In this document: positions 31,060 through 40,432 of the stretch, one piece after another
Layout: every line of letters begins with the position of its first letter
How positions within the stretch are numbered: position 1 is the stretch's first letter
Origin: a virus
Virus record (IMG/VR): IMGVR_UViG_3300020477_000048
Span: 1-46,639 of that record
Length of the DNA: 46,639 bases
Direction: 5' to 3' (one strand)
Translations under genes and position numbers: made by a program
The notes under the pieces: model-generated
The model's input: the letters and a program-made list of their open reading frames with translations, nothing else
Databases searched by the model: none
Told to the model about the DNA's origin: nothing

Positions 31060-31659
31060 ATGGGCTTAGTACGTAAAGCAGATAAAAAGAATCCTCCGAC
31101 TTACCCCGTAGGGGTAAAACCGGATGCATCAATCGAGATGGACGGGAACCTTGGAGGTTTCGCCGCACTCAAGGACGATCAGGGGCGGTTCCGCACCCAG
31201 TCCTTATTCTGGGAGATGCGTAACCCTAAATTCCCGCCCGTCTTTACAACGAAGCGGTACGATCACGAAGGTTGCCTGTCAATGTACCAGAAGTACATGG
31301 ATATAGCTGATCCGACTGAGTACGAGGTAGCCATAAGGCTACTCGGCTCTTGGGATCACTGGAAAGCCTTGTGCTCTAGCAAATGGTTCGAGGAAATGGT
31401 ATCAGAGTGGCGAGAAGAGCTTAAGATACGTATGGACTCGGAAAGATACTGGGAGATGAAGAACGCCGCTGACAAACACGCAGGAACCCCCACAGGTATC
31501 CAAGCGACCAAGTGGCTTTCAGAAAGGTACGGAGAGAAACGTCCCGTCAAGCGGGGCCGTCCGTCTAAGGCTGAGAAAGCAGCAGCTCTCAAAGAAAAGA
31601 TTGAAGAAGATACTTACTTAACCGAAGACGCAAACATAATAGGACTAAAGACAGTATGA
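31060..31659 (+). CDS. terS: Small terminase subunit (putative)
   Basis: 199 residues. The C-terminal part has the GIQATKWLSERYG ... KRGRPSKAEKAA arrangement common in podoviral DNA-packaging small subunits, with an AT-hook-like KRGRPSK for DNA contact and a charged helical tail. First gene after the late leader, with GGAG before ATG. The large subunit lies 7 kb downstream behind the tail-spike genes. It would recognise phage DNA and regulate the large terminase. Moderately sure from motif style and position. Confidence 0.65.
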   Translation: MGLVRKADKKNPPTYPVGVKPDASIEMDGNLGGFAALKDDQGRFRTQSLFWEMRNPKFPPVFTTKRYDHEGCLSMYQKYMDIADPTEYEVAIRLLGSWDHWKALCSSKWFEEMVSEWREELKIRMDSERYWEMKNAADKHAGTPTGIQATKWLSERYGEKRPVKRGRPSKAEKAAALKEKIEEDTYLTEDANIIGLKTV

Positions 31660-31979
31660 CAAACATTAATCTACCAATATCCCAAGGTGGGGTACCTGTT
31701 CAGGTATTATCGTTTAAGGGCGATCCCACAAAGATCGCTGTAGCCAGCTCATCGGCTCGTGCAGCCTTGCCCACGGGGGCAGCTTCTGGCGATGTTATTC
31801 GTATAGGCAGTACAACAGACTGCTATATTGTATGGGGGTCATCAAGTATTGATGCTGACTCTAACGACCACATGTTTACATCTGGCGTAGAGTATATGAC
31901 AATTCCAGCAGGTGTTACACATTTAGCAGCTATAAGGGTCGCAGCAGACGGTGTACTTACTTTGTCCCTTATGGACTAA
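31656..31979 (+). CDS. Small structural protein, 107 aa
   Basis: Beta-rich and Ser/Ala/Gly-rich, with strands such as DCYIVWGSSSIDADS and EYMTIPAGVTHLAAIRV, the style of small phage head- or tail-associated beta-sandwich proteins. It overlaps the terminase gene by four bases (ATGA) and precedes the tail-spike gene. Role in the virion inferred from composition and place. Confidence 0.6.
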   Translation: MTNINLPISQGGVPVQVLSFKGDPTKIAVASSSARAALPTGAASGDVIRIGSTTDCYIVWGSSSIDADSNDHMFTSGVEYMTIPAGVTHLAAIRVAADGVLTLSLMD

Positions 31980-32004
31980 ACTTAAGACTTGCTGGAGAAC
32001 CAGA

Positions 32005-35000
32005 ATGGGTTCAGGTATATCAACAGCAGGAATGACTCTTGCTAATGTCTACGAGTATACCGATGAAGGTAATCCCATCGTTAGTAATGATGGGCCAGTA
32101 ATACAAACGACACCAGCTCCTGTCTTTACTGAGGGAACCGCCGCCTCATACGACCTTCTTCAACATGCTGTAGACCCTAACGGGGATACCCTGACCCTAG
32201 CCGTGTCAGGTGCACTTCCTCAAGGAATTTCACTGAGTGGAAATTCATTAGTCTATGACGGCGTAGAAGGCGCGACCAGCTCGGCGGGACATGTACTTAC
32301 CGCGACCGATCCGGGTGGTCTATCAGATAGTTCTAGCGCGTTCACTGTAACAGTAAATACTGTAACTGTAGAGACTACAACAGCAGTACCGAACTTGCAA
32401 AATGCTTGGGGCGGTATTCCAACAGCCGATATAGCTAATATCCACGATGAGACACATCCGTGGTATCTATGGGGCAGGACAGCAATGTTTGCTTCTGTGC
32501 AGATGCAAGGAGCATTTACAACAGGGTCTAATGAACGAACACCCTTTGTAGCAAACTGGACAGCACTACACAATGATAATCCGCTAAACCATCTTGTGCT
32601 GCACATGTTCCCTACGCATAACATTCCCGGTTCTAGAGTAAGGAAACGAGAGAAGTACAGCGCAATACAAGATTGGGCATTGTCTACTGACAATGTTGCT
32701 CGTAATGAAGTGGCATTAAGTCTAGATGGGTCACAGTCAGCCGTCTTTTATGGAAACGATACGACATCTTCGACATCTTCATCTAAACAAGCCGGCTGGA
32801 ATATTAATTTATATAGTGAAGCAGTACGAGACAAGTTCGCAGAACAGTCTTGTGACTTACTTACCGGAAGCAATAAAAGTGGGCATTACTCTTGGGCAGA
32901 TGGTGAAGGAGGTGATGTATCTTCTTTCATGCACATCCACCATGACGGATCAGATGTCATACAACCTAAAGGTAATGATGCTCTCTTAAAGAAATTTTCT
33001 ACTGGAACAATCGTTTCTATTCTGTCTCTTAATTCGCAACAGCCTATTGAAGTACGAATTAGTGACAAGCTTTCTATTAATGATGGAGAGATACCAACCT
33101 CTGGTTATGTACCAGCAGCTCGGGGATATAGTGGTAAAGACCCTACTAGTTACTTAGCCTTTGCAGACAAAGCACATCAATTCTGGGTTTTACCAGATGG
33201 TAACAGAGGGTTTATAGGATTCCATATTCTTGGTATTAAATTTAATACGGGAAGCTCAGGAAATAATACAGACTTATTTTTAAAGAAGCTTTCTAACCAA
33301 GCACACAGTACACAGTTCCATACACCAGCCGCTGGAGAACGCTACACTATTAATAGCGTTAGAGATTCAGAACGTTCAGCTACTGTAGATTACGATAGAG
33401 ATGGTATTAAAGAAGATAAGTTTAATGCCATGATGGATAACTGGGCTACTGGCTTTGACGGGTACTGGGATTTATTACGAGACAAGGTTAAAGCAATAAC
33501 TGGGCATGGTACAGGGCGTGGGTGTAATACTGGATCAGGTTCTTCAATAGTAAAAAGGAATCAGGGGCTAAAAAAGATACACGGACAGTACGAAAAGTTT
33601 GATTGGGTTCAAGCTGAAGGTATGAATGGTACTAGGGGTGCAGCCTTTGCAATTAAGTTTGATGAGGATGGTAACTACCCACACGAGTATGATGTATCAA
33701 GCTTTAAACCTAATGTAGGAATGCAGGATTTAAGCTTTCTATCATCCTTTATTGCTCCTCAGCCAACTACAACCTTTATGACAGGTAAACTGCGTAAGGT
33801 TATGTGTGAGTTTAAAGTCTGGGGAGATTCAGCAACAGTAAATACCCCAGCAATGTATGATTCATTAAATGATGTGGATGCTAGTTATCTACGCTTCTGT
33901 TGGGGAGTAACAAAAGTAGTCCCTAATATAGGATTCATGGCAGCTTTTGAAGCTAAGTCACCTTCTGGTGTAGGTGCTCATAACTATCCAATCGCTATTG
34001 AAGAATGCTTTATAGATTTAGATACAAACTATACAGCACCAGAACCAGTAGGAACATACTATCCTGAGCTAGGAAGAACTGGAGAAAATGGTTTCCGTAA
34101 AGGAAAATTTACTTTTAAAGCGGCAGATGCTGGACAGAAAATATATCTCAGGAGAATAGGCAACTGGTTACTTGCAATTAATTTTAGAGATGATAGTAGT
34201 TATACAACCTATGCACCATCACACTTAAATACAAGCACCTCATATACATCTAAAGATAAGATTAGTGCTGCTGCTTTTTCAAAGTTATATACCGATGGGG
34301 TATTAGCTGCTGGTGAAACATTACAGCATTTTAAGCCATCAACATATGTAAATGATAAAGTTACAACGTGGCTCAAAGAACAAACTGGATCAACGTGGGG
34401 AGATGGACATTACTATGGCCCTCGACAAGAACATCCAGCAGATAAAGATAATCGAGCTGGGTCTACATACTCATTAGCTACTGCTCCGTTTATAGCTAGA
34501 GACGATACAAAAAATGACGGGTCAATAGTAAATACAGATGCTGATTATATCCTTGGCCCGATTGAAGCAGTCATCTGGGAGATCAAACCTCCATCTGGAA
34601 GTGTAATTATAGAAGATGATACTCCTCCTGTTATTATAGACGATTCAGATATACAGTTTCCAGCGCAACATAATACCTTTGGTGGTTCTGTTCTTGGATA
34701 TAGTAAGTATCTATGGGATGATACGAAACCACATTTTATATATGGTAGACTTGCACAGTGGCTGCTAGCACAACAAACAGGTATGTTCGCAGATGATGAT
34801 AGACCAAACGAATGGATACAATTAAAAGAAGATAATCCATTACTGTTTGCAACAATGCACGGGGATTCTCTTATGGGTTGGTCTGCATATAGAAAAAAAG
34901 CCCATGTCGAACATAGCAGACCATATGACTTTGCTATAACAAAGGATTGGAAAGATGTATTATTACTAGAGGATGCTACCTCAAATGTACTTAATACAGT

Positions 35001-36765
35001 AGAAAGACCTGTATCTGCTGGTAGTGGCGGTCGCCAAATTGATATACATCTCCGAATAGCTAGTTCTACAATGCGGAGATATCTAACTAAGTTCTGGCAC
35101 GATCTCCTCACAGGAGGAGATAAAGTCTTATCAGAAGGAACAGATGTAGTTAGGACAGGCCCAGATATCTCAGACTTCTCAGGGCCATTCCATGATACAA
35201 CCTCTATATCACAATTACGAGGTAATCAAGAAATATATACAACTGTTCTTGCTCAGGGAACAGTTGATAGCCTTAGAAGTACCGTAGAAGAAGGTGATCC
35301 TAAAAGTGGAGCATATACAGCCGCTACAAAAGATTTACCAACTCATGCTAGAGTAGTTCGTATTGATTCGCAGCCCGGATCAGACTGTATTAATCAGGAT
35401 ATAATATTCTATGCCACATCCGCTAACGGTAATGACAATGATGGTAAGGGTTTCATTGGGTATGAGATTGAAGACTATGAAGCAGTAAGTGGTGGTAAAT
35501 CAGATATAACTTTAAAACTTATACGGACTGCTCATGATACACAATTAGTTACCCCATCATCTGGTATGCAGTATTGTATATTAAATACAGGTGGAAGTCT
35601 AGTTACTGCTACTGATTGGAGAGCTAACGGAACACAGTTAGGAAATACAGGAGCTGCACCATACTGGATTCCAGAATGGAAAGAATACTTTCAAGGGATT
35701 GATGACTTAATATATGATACTACAGGCCACCCCTCTGGTGTAGGCTGGAACGGAATGTCCAATGGTTTTGGTGTAAAAGAATCTGAGGGATGGACAACTC
35801 CTCATGATATGACAGAGATGAGTGACTATTGTATAGGAGAGAATGTCTCTAAATTCAGAATGAAGTACACACCAACTGGTACTCCAAATGAATACACAAT
35901 ATCTAGTGCTGATATAGAAACAAATATGAGGCTTTACCACTACGGAAGTACTTATAAAAGAGAACCTAGTGATTGGATGAAGCAGAAAGCACATGGAATT
36001 GCTTGCGAAACAATAATTGCGGTACAAGCAAATAATGCTTTACCTAGGTCAAGCGAAGTAGCTAATGAAGTATCTGCTAGTCTTGCACGTTTTCATTACG
36101 CAATTATGAAAACAGTGCCGGGAATTATCCCAAGCGCACTTACTAACGAGGGTGATCCACAACATCCATTCATACTAGAGGAGTGGTTCTTAGACTTCAC
36201 AACGAATTGGAAAACTCCAGACACACTAGGAACATATCGTGAAAACGATACAGCAATAAGTGCTGGTACTAGGGGGCCAAAGCATAGCTTTACAATGGCA
36301 ACAGCAGATTGGGGAACACATGGTTATGTAAGGCGGTACGGTAATACATTATGTATTATGAACTGTGCTCCCTTCAGTGCTTTCTCTGGTTACGGTACTG
36401 TATATAATCCTAGTCACCTGACAAATACATATACACCACATACGTTTACAACATCGGATCAAGCAGCACTCCGACCATCAGGTGGAGGTAGTCTCTTAAC
36501 AGAAGGTGAGAGTTTACGTAGATATGATTTTGATACATATTATAATGATAGGATTACACAGTACTTAAGAACACATAGTTCTTCATGGACGAGCGCACAT
36601 AGATATGGCCCCAACCAGCCTTCGCCTTTTGATTACTCTGTATATAGTGTATCTGGGCATCCTTTTATTCTTCGTGATTCTATTTTGAATACAGGAGCTA
36701 ATGTAAGTACGACTGATACTATACTGCTTGGCCCACATGAAGCAATCTTTTTGGAGATATATTAA
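32005..36765 (+). CDS. Large tail-spike/fibre protein with internal tandem duplication
   Basis: 1586 residues from ATG 32005, which has GGAG seven bases upstream; an earlier in-frame ATG overlaps the previous gene. Residues about 37-117 form a cadherin/He_PIG-like Ig domain (AVDPNGDTLTLAVSGALP). Then come two long homologous halves, about 130-860 and 881-1586: both begin with a YLWG/FIYGR-type segment (HPWYLWGRTA, KPHFIYGRLA), share WTALHNDNPL/WIQLKEDNPL, YNDKVTTWL/YYNDRITQYL and end in ILGPIEAVIWEI/LLGPHEAIFLEI. Duplicated halves suggest a host-range protein evolving by copy and divergence. Adhesion function is inferred. Confidence 0.75.
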   Translation: MGSGISTAGMTLANVYEYTDEGNPIVSNDGPVIQTTPAPVFTEGTAASYDLLQHAVDPNGDTLTLAVSGALPQGISLSGNSLVYDGVEGATSSAGHVLTATDPGGLSDSSSAFTVTVNTVTVETTTAVPNLQNAWGGIPTADIANIHDETHPWYLWGRTAMFASVQMQGAFTTGSNERTPFVANWTALHNDNPLNHLVLHMFPTHNIPGSRVRKREKYSAIQDWALSTDNVARNEVALSLDGSQSAVFYGNDTTSSTSSSKQAGWNINLYSEAVRDKFAEQSCDLLTGSNKSGHYSWADGEGGDVSSFMHIHHDGSDVIQPKGNDALLKKFSTGTIVSILSLNSQQPIEVRISDKLSINDGEIPTSGYVPAARGYSGKDPTSYLAFADKAHQFWVLPDGNRGFIGFHILGIKFNTGSSGNNTDLFLKKLSNQAHSTQFHTPAAGERYTINSVRDSERSATVDYDRDGIKEDKFNAMMDNWATGFDGYWDLLRDKVKAITGHGTGRGCNTGSGSSIVKRNQGLKKIHGQYEKFDWVQAEGMNGTRGAAFAIKFDEDGNYPHEYDVSSFKPNVGMQDLSFLSSFIAPQPTTTFMTGKLRKVMCEFKVWGDSATVNTPAMYDSLNDVDASYLRFCWGVTKVVPNIGFMAAFEAKSPSGVGAHNYPIAIEECFIDLDTNYTAPEPVGTYYPELGRTGENGFRKGKFTFKAADAGQKIYLRRIGNWLLAINFRDDSSYTTYAPSHLNTSTSYTSKDKISAAAFSKLYTDGVLAAGETLQHFKPSTYVNDKVTTWLKEQTGSTWGDGHYYGPRQEHPADKDNRAGSTYSLATAPFIARDDTKNDGSIVNTDADYILGPIEAVIWEIKPPSGSVIIEDDTPPVIIDDSDIQFPAQHNTFGGSVLGYSKYLWDDTKPHFIYGRLAQWLLAQQTGMFADDDRPNEWIQLKEDNPLLFATMHGDSLMGWSAYRKKAHVEHSRPYDFAITKDWKDVLLLEDATSNVLNTVERPVSAGSGGRQIDIHLRIASSTMRRYLTKFWHDLLTGGDKVLSEGTDVVRTGPDISDFSGPFHDTTSISQLRGNQEIYTTVLAQGTVDSLRSTVEEGDPKSGAYTAATKDLPTHARVVRIDSQPGSDCINQDIIFYATSANGNDNDGKGFIGYEIEDYEAVSGGKSDITLKLIRTAHDTQLVTPSSGMQYCILNTGGSLVTATDWRANGTQLGNTGAAPYWIPEWKEYFQGIDDLIYDTTGHPSGVGWNGMSNGFGVKESEGWTTPHDMTEMSDYCIGENVSKFRMKYTPTGTPNEYTISSADIETNMRLYHYGSTYKREPSDWMKQKAHGIACETIIAVQANNALPRSSEVANEVSASLARFHYAIMKTVPGIIPSALTNEGDPQHPFILEEWFLDFTTNWKTPDTLGTYRENDTAISAGTRGPKHSFTMATADWGTHGYVRRYGNTLCIMNCAPFSAFSGYGTVYNPSHLTNTYTPHTFTTSDQAALRPSGGGSLLTEGESLRRYDFDTYYNDRITQYLRTHSSSWTSAHRYGPNQPSPFDYSVYSVSGHPFILRDSILNTGANVSTTDTILLGPHEAIFLEIY

Positions 36766-37458
36766 ATGGCATTATCAAGAGTAGGCAGTTGGTTAGCCTT
36801 TACTGATGGAACAAACGCCTATGATGGCAGCTCTGTTGATCCAACAGGGTCTGTTACTATTGGAGCAGGTAATAATCGTATGCTTGTCTTTTTAGTTTGG
36901 TGCGAACTTGGATCACAGTTAACCGTAGGCACTTTTACAATAGGGGGACAATCAGCATCATATACTGGTAATGTATATCAAAATGCAACCCCTGATCTTA
37001 ATATATTAGCTTTCGTATGGAACGAGTCTGCCATAGGAAGTATGTCAGGTTCTACCATATCATACTCAGATTCTCAATCAAGTAATAAAATGGGATGGTC
37101 ATACGCTACATATCAAGACGTTAAACAAGCTAGTCTCACTATGACCACTGGCGATGCTACAGGCGGTGATACGATTAATGTAACAACCACCAGTACTGCC
37201 TCTGATATGATTATTGCAGCAGCAATAGATAAATCAGCAAACCGCTATCCCTTTTCATATGATACACTTACAGAGCAAAGAGAATGGCATGGCGATCAAT
37301 TCGCTATCGGAGTCGCTGATGGGGCTGGGGGCGATGGTACTACTACTGTAGAAAATGATGGAACTAACTCAAATATGGCAGCATTGTGTATGGTACTATT
37401 ACCAGCCACTGCTATACCCGTAATTCACCACCACAGAAAACAAATAGGAGCTGTATAA
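36766..37458 (+). CDS. Structural protein, tail-associated, 230 aa
   Basis: Beta-strand-rich, Ser/Thr/Gly-rich protein (MALSRVGSWLAFTDGTNAYD) with the character of phage adhesin or baseplate-type sandwich domains, ending in a His-rich, basic tail (IPVIHHHRKQIGAV). It starts directly after the spike stop and overlaps the next gene by one base (TAATG). Function inferred from neighbours. Confidence 0.6.
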   Translation: MALSRVGSWLAFTDGTNAYDGSSVDPTGSVTIGAGNNRMLVFLVWCELGSQLTVGTFTIGGQSASYTGNVYQNATPDLNILAFVWNESAIGSMSGSTISYSDSQSSNKMGWSYATYQDVKQASLTMTTGDATGGDTINVTTTSTASDMIIAAAIDKSANRYPFSYDTLTEQREWHGDQFAIGVADGAGGDGTTTVENDGTNSNMAALCMVLLPATAIPVIHHHRKQIGAV

Positions 37459-38738
37459 TGGCATTAATACTCAAACAGTCCACAGCGGTAGATGTACTCA
37501 TAGGGCCGTTTGTAGACGAATCAGACGGCAAGACTGCCGAAACTAGTTTAACTATTGCGAGAACAGACGTTAGATTATCTAAGAACGCACAGAACATGGA
37601 GCAAAAAAATGATGATACAACGTGTGTTCACGATGAGATAGGATACTATAATTGTGAATTGGATGCTACTGATACCGAGGATGTTGGTACACTGGTACTT
37701 GCTATTCATGTATCAGGAGCACTACCAGTACGTCATGAGTTCCAAGTTGTAGAAGAAGCAATCTACGATACTATTTATGCAGATGGTGCTGATCTGGAAT
37801 CTCAGATTCAAACGATTGATTCTAATGTAGATGCTATTCTGGTAGATACTGGTACTACCTTGGATACTAAGATCAATAATATACAAGGAGCAAGCTTCTC
37901 TACATCTACAGACTCACTAGAAGCTTTACGTAACCGAGGAGATGCAGCATGGACAGGTTCTATGCCTACTTCACATGCCGATACAGCACAAGGTGGTTCT
38001 AGTACAACCATTACTTTGGCCTCTGGTGCATCTAGTACTAATGATATATATAACGGACAGTTATGTTATATCCATACTGGTACAGGAGCCGGACAATCAA
38101 GGGCTATTAGTGATTATGTCGGTAGTTCTAAAGCGGCAACTATCATCGGAACATGGGCAGTTAATCCATCATCTGATTCTGAATACTCTATATATCCAGA
38201 TGATATTGATGAGTTTACAGCAGCTCCAACAGCCGCTGCCGTAGCAGATGCTGTATGGGATGAGGCTACATCAGGACACACAAGCTCTGGTACATTCGGA
38301 GAGCAAGTGAAGAATGATATTGATGCTATCCTAACGGATACAGGTACTACATTAGATAATGCCCTTGCTGTTGTAGACGGTAACGTAGATTCAATACTAG
38401 CAGATACAAACGAGATGCAAGGTGATCTAGTAAACGGTGGACGCATAGATGCTTTGATTGATAGCATCTTGGCAGATACTGCAACACTAGGTTCGCCAGC
38501 AGGAGCCAGCCATGCAGCAGATATAGCTGCTATTAAAGTTGATACTGCTGCTGTACTTGTTGACACTGGAACTACACTCGATGGTAAGATTAATACTGTT
38601 GATACCGTAGTTGATGCCATTAAGGTACAAACAGATAAGCTGGCCTTTACGGTTACTAATCAGGTAGATGCTAACATCCAATCTATTAACGATGTTACAA
38701 TAGCTGGAGATGGTGACGGAACGCCATTTAACGTCTAA
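37458..38738 (+). CDS. Tail fibre-like protein with heptad repeats, 426 aa
   Basis: I use ATG 37458 in the TAATG junction; the longer form begins inside the previous gene. Residues 1-95 form a beta domain, about 181-248 carry the same module as in the tail nozzle (ISDYVGSSKAATIIGTW), and the rest is a chain of AILVDTGTTLD / SILADT / VDAIKVQT repeats typical of trimeric coiled-coil fibres. Probably a fibre or spike connector. It ends one base inside the next small gene. Confidence 0.7.
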   Translation: MALILKQSTAVDVLIGPFVDESDGKTAETSLTIARTDVRLSKNAQNMEQKNDDTTCVHDEIGYYNCELDATDTEDVGTLVLAIHVSGALPVRHEFQVVEEAIYDTIYADGADLESQIQTIDSNVDAILVDTGTTLDTKINNIQGASFSTSTDSLEALRNRGDAAWTGSMPTSHADTAQGGSSTTITLASGASSTNDIYNGQLCYIHTGTGAGQSRAISDYVGSSKAATIIGTWAVNPSSDSEYSIYPDDIDEFTAAPTAAAVADAVWDEATSGHTSSGTFGEQVKNDIDAILTDTGTTLDNALAVVDGNVDSILADTNEMQGDLVNGGRIDALIDSILADTATLGSPAGASHAADIAAIKVDTAAVLVDTGTTLDGKINTVDTVVDAIKVQTDKLAFTVTNQVDANIQSINDVTIAGDGDGTPFNV

Positions 38739-38899
38739 TGAGTTTATCACGAACTGGGGTTTGGGCAATAGGTGTCTGGAACACCGGAGTGTGGGCGCAG
38801 GATGTCTGGTACGAATCATCTGCTTCAGCTAGTACAGCTTCTTCTGGTAAGGGCCAGAATCGTAGAAAGGTGATTGGCGCACGATTCGGTCAGAGATAA
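38738..38899 (+). CDS. 53-aa protein with Trp repeats
   Basis: ATG sits in TAATG with the fibre gene stop, and the stop TAA is immediately followed by the large terminase ATG. The N-terminal half repeats GVW every four to five residues (TGVWAIGVWNTGVWAQDVW), the C-terminal half is basic (GQNRRKVIGARFGQR). Tight packing on both sides supports it as a gene. Function unknown; Trp repeats suggest binding to a capsid or tail surface. Confidence 0.7.
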   Translation: MSLSRTGVWAIGVWNTGVWAQDVWYESSASASTASSGKGQNRRKVIGARFGQR

Positions 38900-40432
38900 A
38901 TGGCGACTAAAGACCAGATCAGGCAAGCTGCTGAAGACGATCTCTTAACTTTTATCAGACTAGTAGCACCCCATAGGGTACTTGGTAAGTGTCACGAAGA
39001 CTTGATTAAGTGGTGGACACGGGAAGATGCATCAGATCATCAGATGTGTCTTCTTCCACGAGATCACCAGAAGAGCACAATGATAGCGTATCGGGCTGCT
39101 TGGGAGATAACCAGAAACCCAGCAACTACAATATTATATATAAGTGCTACATCAAGTCTAGCAGAAAAGCAGTTGTTCTTTATCAAGGATGTATTAACAT
39201 CTGCCAGATATAGAAGGTACTGGCCTGAGATGGTTAACCTTGATGAAGGTAAACGTAAACGATGGACTAACTCAGAGATCATGGTAGACCATCCTAAACG
39301 TGAGGCAGAAGGAGTACGTGATCCAACAGTATTTACAGCAGGACTGACAACATCTATTACAGGAATGCATTGTAACATAGCAATCCTAGATGACGTAGTG
39401 GTAAATGAGAATGCTTACACACGCGATGGTAGGGACAAGGTTGAGAAACAGTATTCGCTCCTAGCTAGTATTGAAACAACTGATTCGCAAGAGTGGATTG
39501 TTGGAACCAGATACCACCCTAAAGATTTGTATGGTACTCTTATTCAAATTACACAGGACATAGTAGATGAACAAGGCGAAGTTTTGGAATCCAAACCCGT
39601 ATATGAAGTATGGCAAAAGGAAGTTGAAGGAGTTGGCGATGGTGCTGGTGAGTACCTATGGCCTCGAATGCAACGAGGAGATGGTCGATGGTTTGGTTTC
39701 AACGCTCAAATACTTGCGCAAAAACGTGCGAAGTATCTTGATCGAACCCAGTTCTATGCTCAGTACTATAACAACCCTAACGATCCGGGCGAGGAAGCAA
39801 TTTCGTCAGAACATTTCCAATACTATAATAGGGAATTTCTCACCCAGACGGGGGGTAAGTGGTTCTATAATGGTAGACAACTTAATGTTTTTGCTTCAAT
39901 AGACTTTGCTTTTAGTGTTAAGACACGAGCTGACTATACAGCTCTTGTTGTAGCTGGTATAGATGTAGACGGTTACATATATGTTCTTGATATAAAACGA
40001 ACAAAGACCAACAAGATAGCAGACTACTTCGACATGATATTACAATCCCATATGAAGTGGGGATTCAAACGAATGCGAGCAGAGGTAGTTGGAGGGCAAG
40101 CTGTCATTGCTCAACATATTAAAGATGAAATACGTAGAGAGGGTTTAGCATTAATTGTTGAAGATTATCGACCAACAAGAACTATGGGTTCTAAAGAAGA
40201 ACGTATACATGCTACACTAAAACCACGTTATGAAAACCAAACAATCTACCACTACTCTGGTGGTTTATGCGAAGACCTAGAACAAGAGTTAGTTATGTAT
40301 AACCCACCTAACGATGACATTAAAGATGCCTTTGAATCAGTAGTAGGCATTCTTCGACCACCCCAAGCTCGGAGTTTGTATCGAAGAGAAAAGAATGTGA
40401 TAACCCATGCTAGATTTGGAGGAGTATTATAA
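38900..40432 (+). CDS. terL: Terminase large subunit (ATPase-nuclease)
   Basis: 510 residues. ATPase: variant P-loop LLPRDHQKST (residues 51-60), ILYISAT strand, and Walker B IAILDDVV. Nuclease: FASIDFAFS with the first catalytic Asp, ADYTALVVAG, and later acidic residues near DIKDAFESV. This is the packaging motor and headful or site-specific cutter. It shares one base with the portal start (TAATG), as expected for coordinated motor-portal assembly. Confidence 0.93.
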   Translation: MATKDQIRQAAEDDLLTFIRLVAPHRVLGKCHEDLIKWWTREDASDHQMCLLPRDHQKSTMIAYRAAWEITRNPATTILYISATSSLAEKQLFFIKDVLTSARYRRYWPEMVNLDEGKRKRWTNSEIMVDHPKREAEGVRDPTVFTAGLTTSITGMHCNIAILDDVVVNENAYTRDGRDKVEKQYSLLASIETTDSQEWIVGTRYHPKDLYGTLIQITQDIVDEQGEVLESKPVYEVWQKEVEGVGDGAGEYLWPRMQRGDGRWFGFNAQILAQKRAKYLDRTQFYAQYYNNPNDPGEEAISSEHFQYYNREFLTQTGGKWFYNGRQLNVFASIDFAFSVKTRADYTALVVAGIDVDGYIYVLDIKRTKTNKIADYFDMILQSHMKWGFKRMRAEVVGGQAVIAQHIKDEIRREGLALIVEDYRPTRTMGSKEERIHATLKPRYENQTIYHYSGGLCEDLEQELVMYNPPNDDIKDAFESVVGILRPPQARSLYRREKNVITHARFGGVL

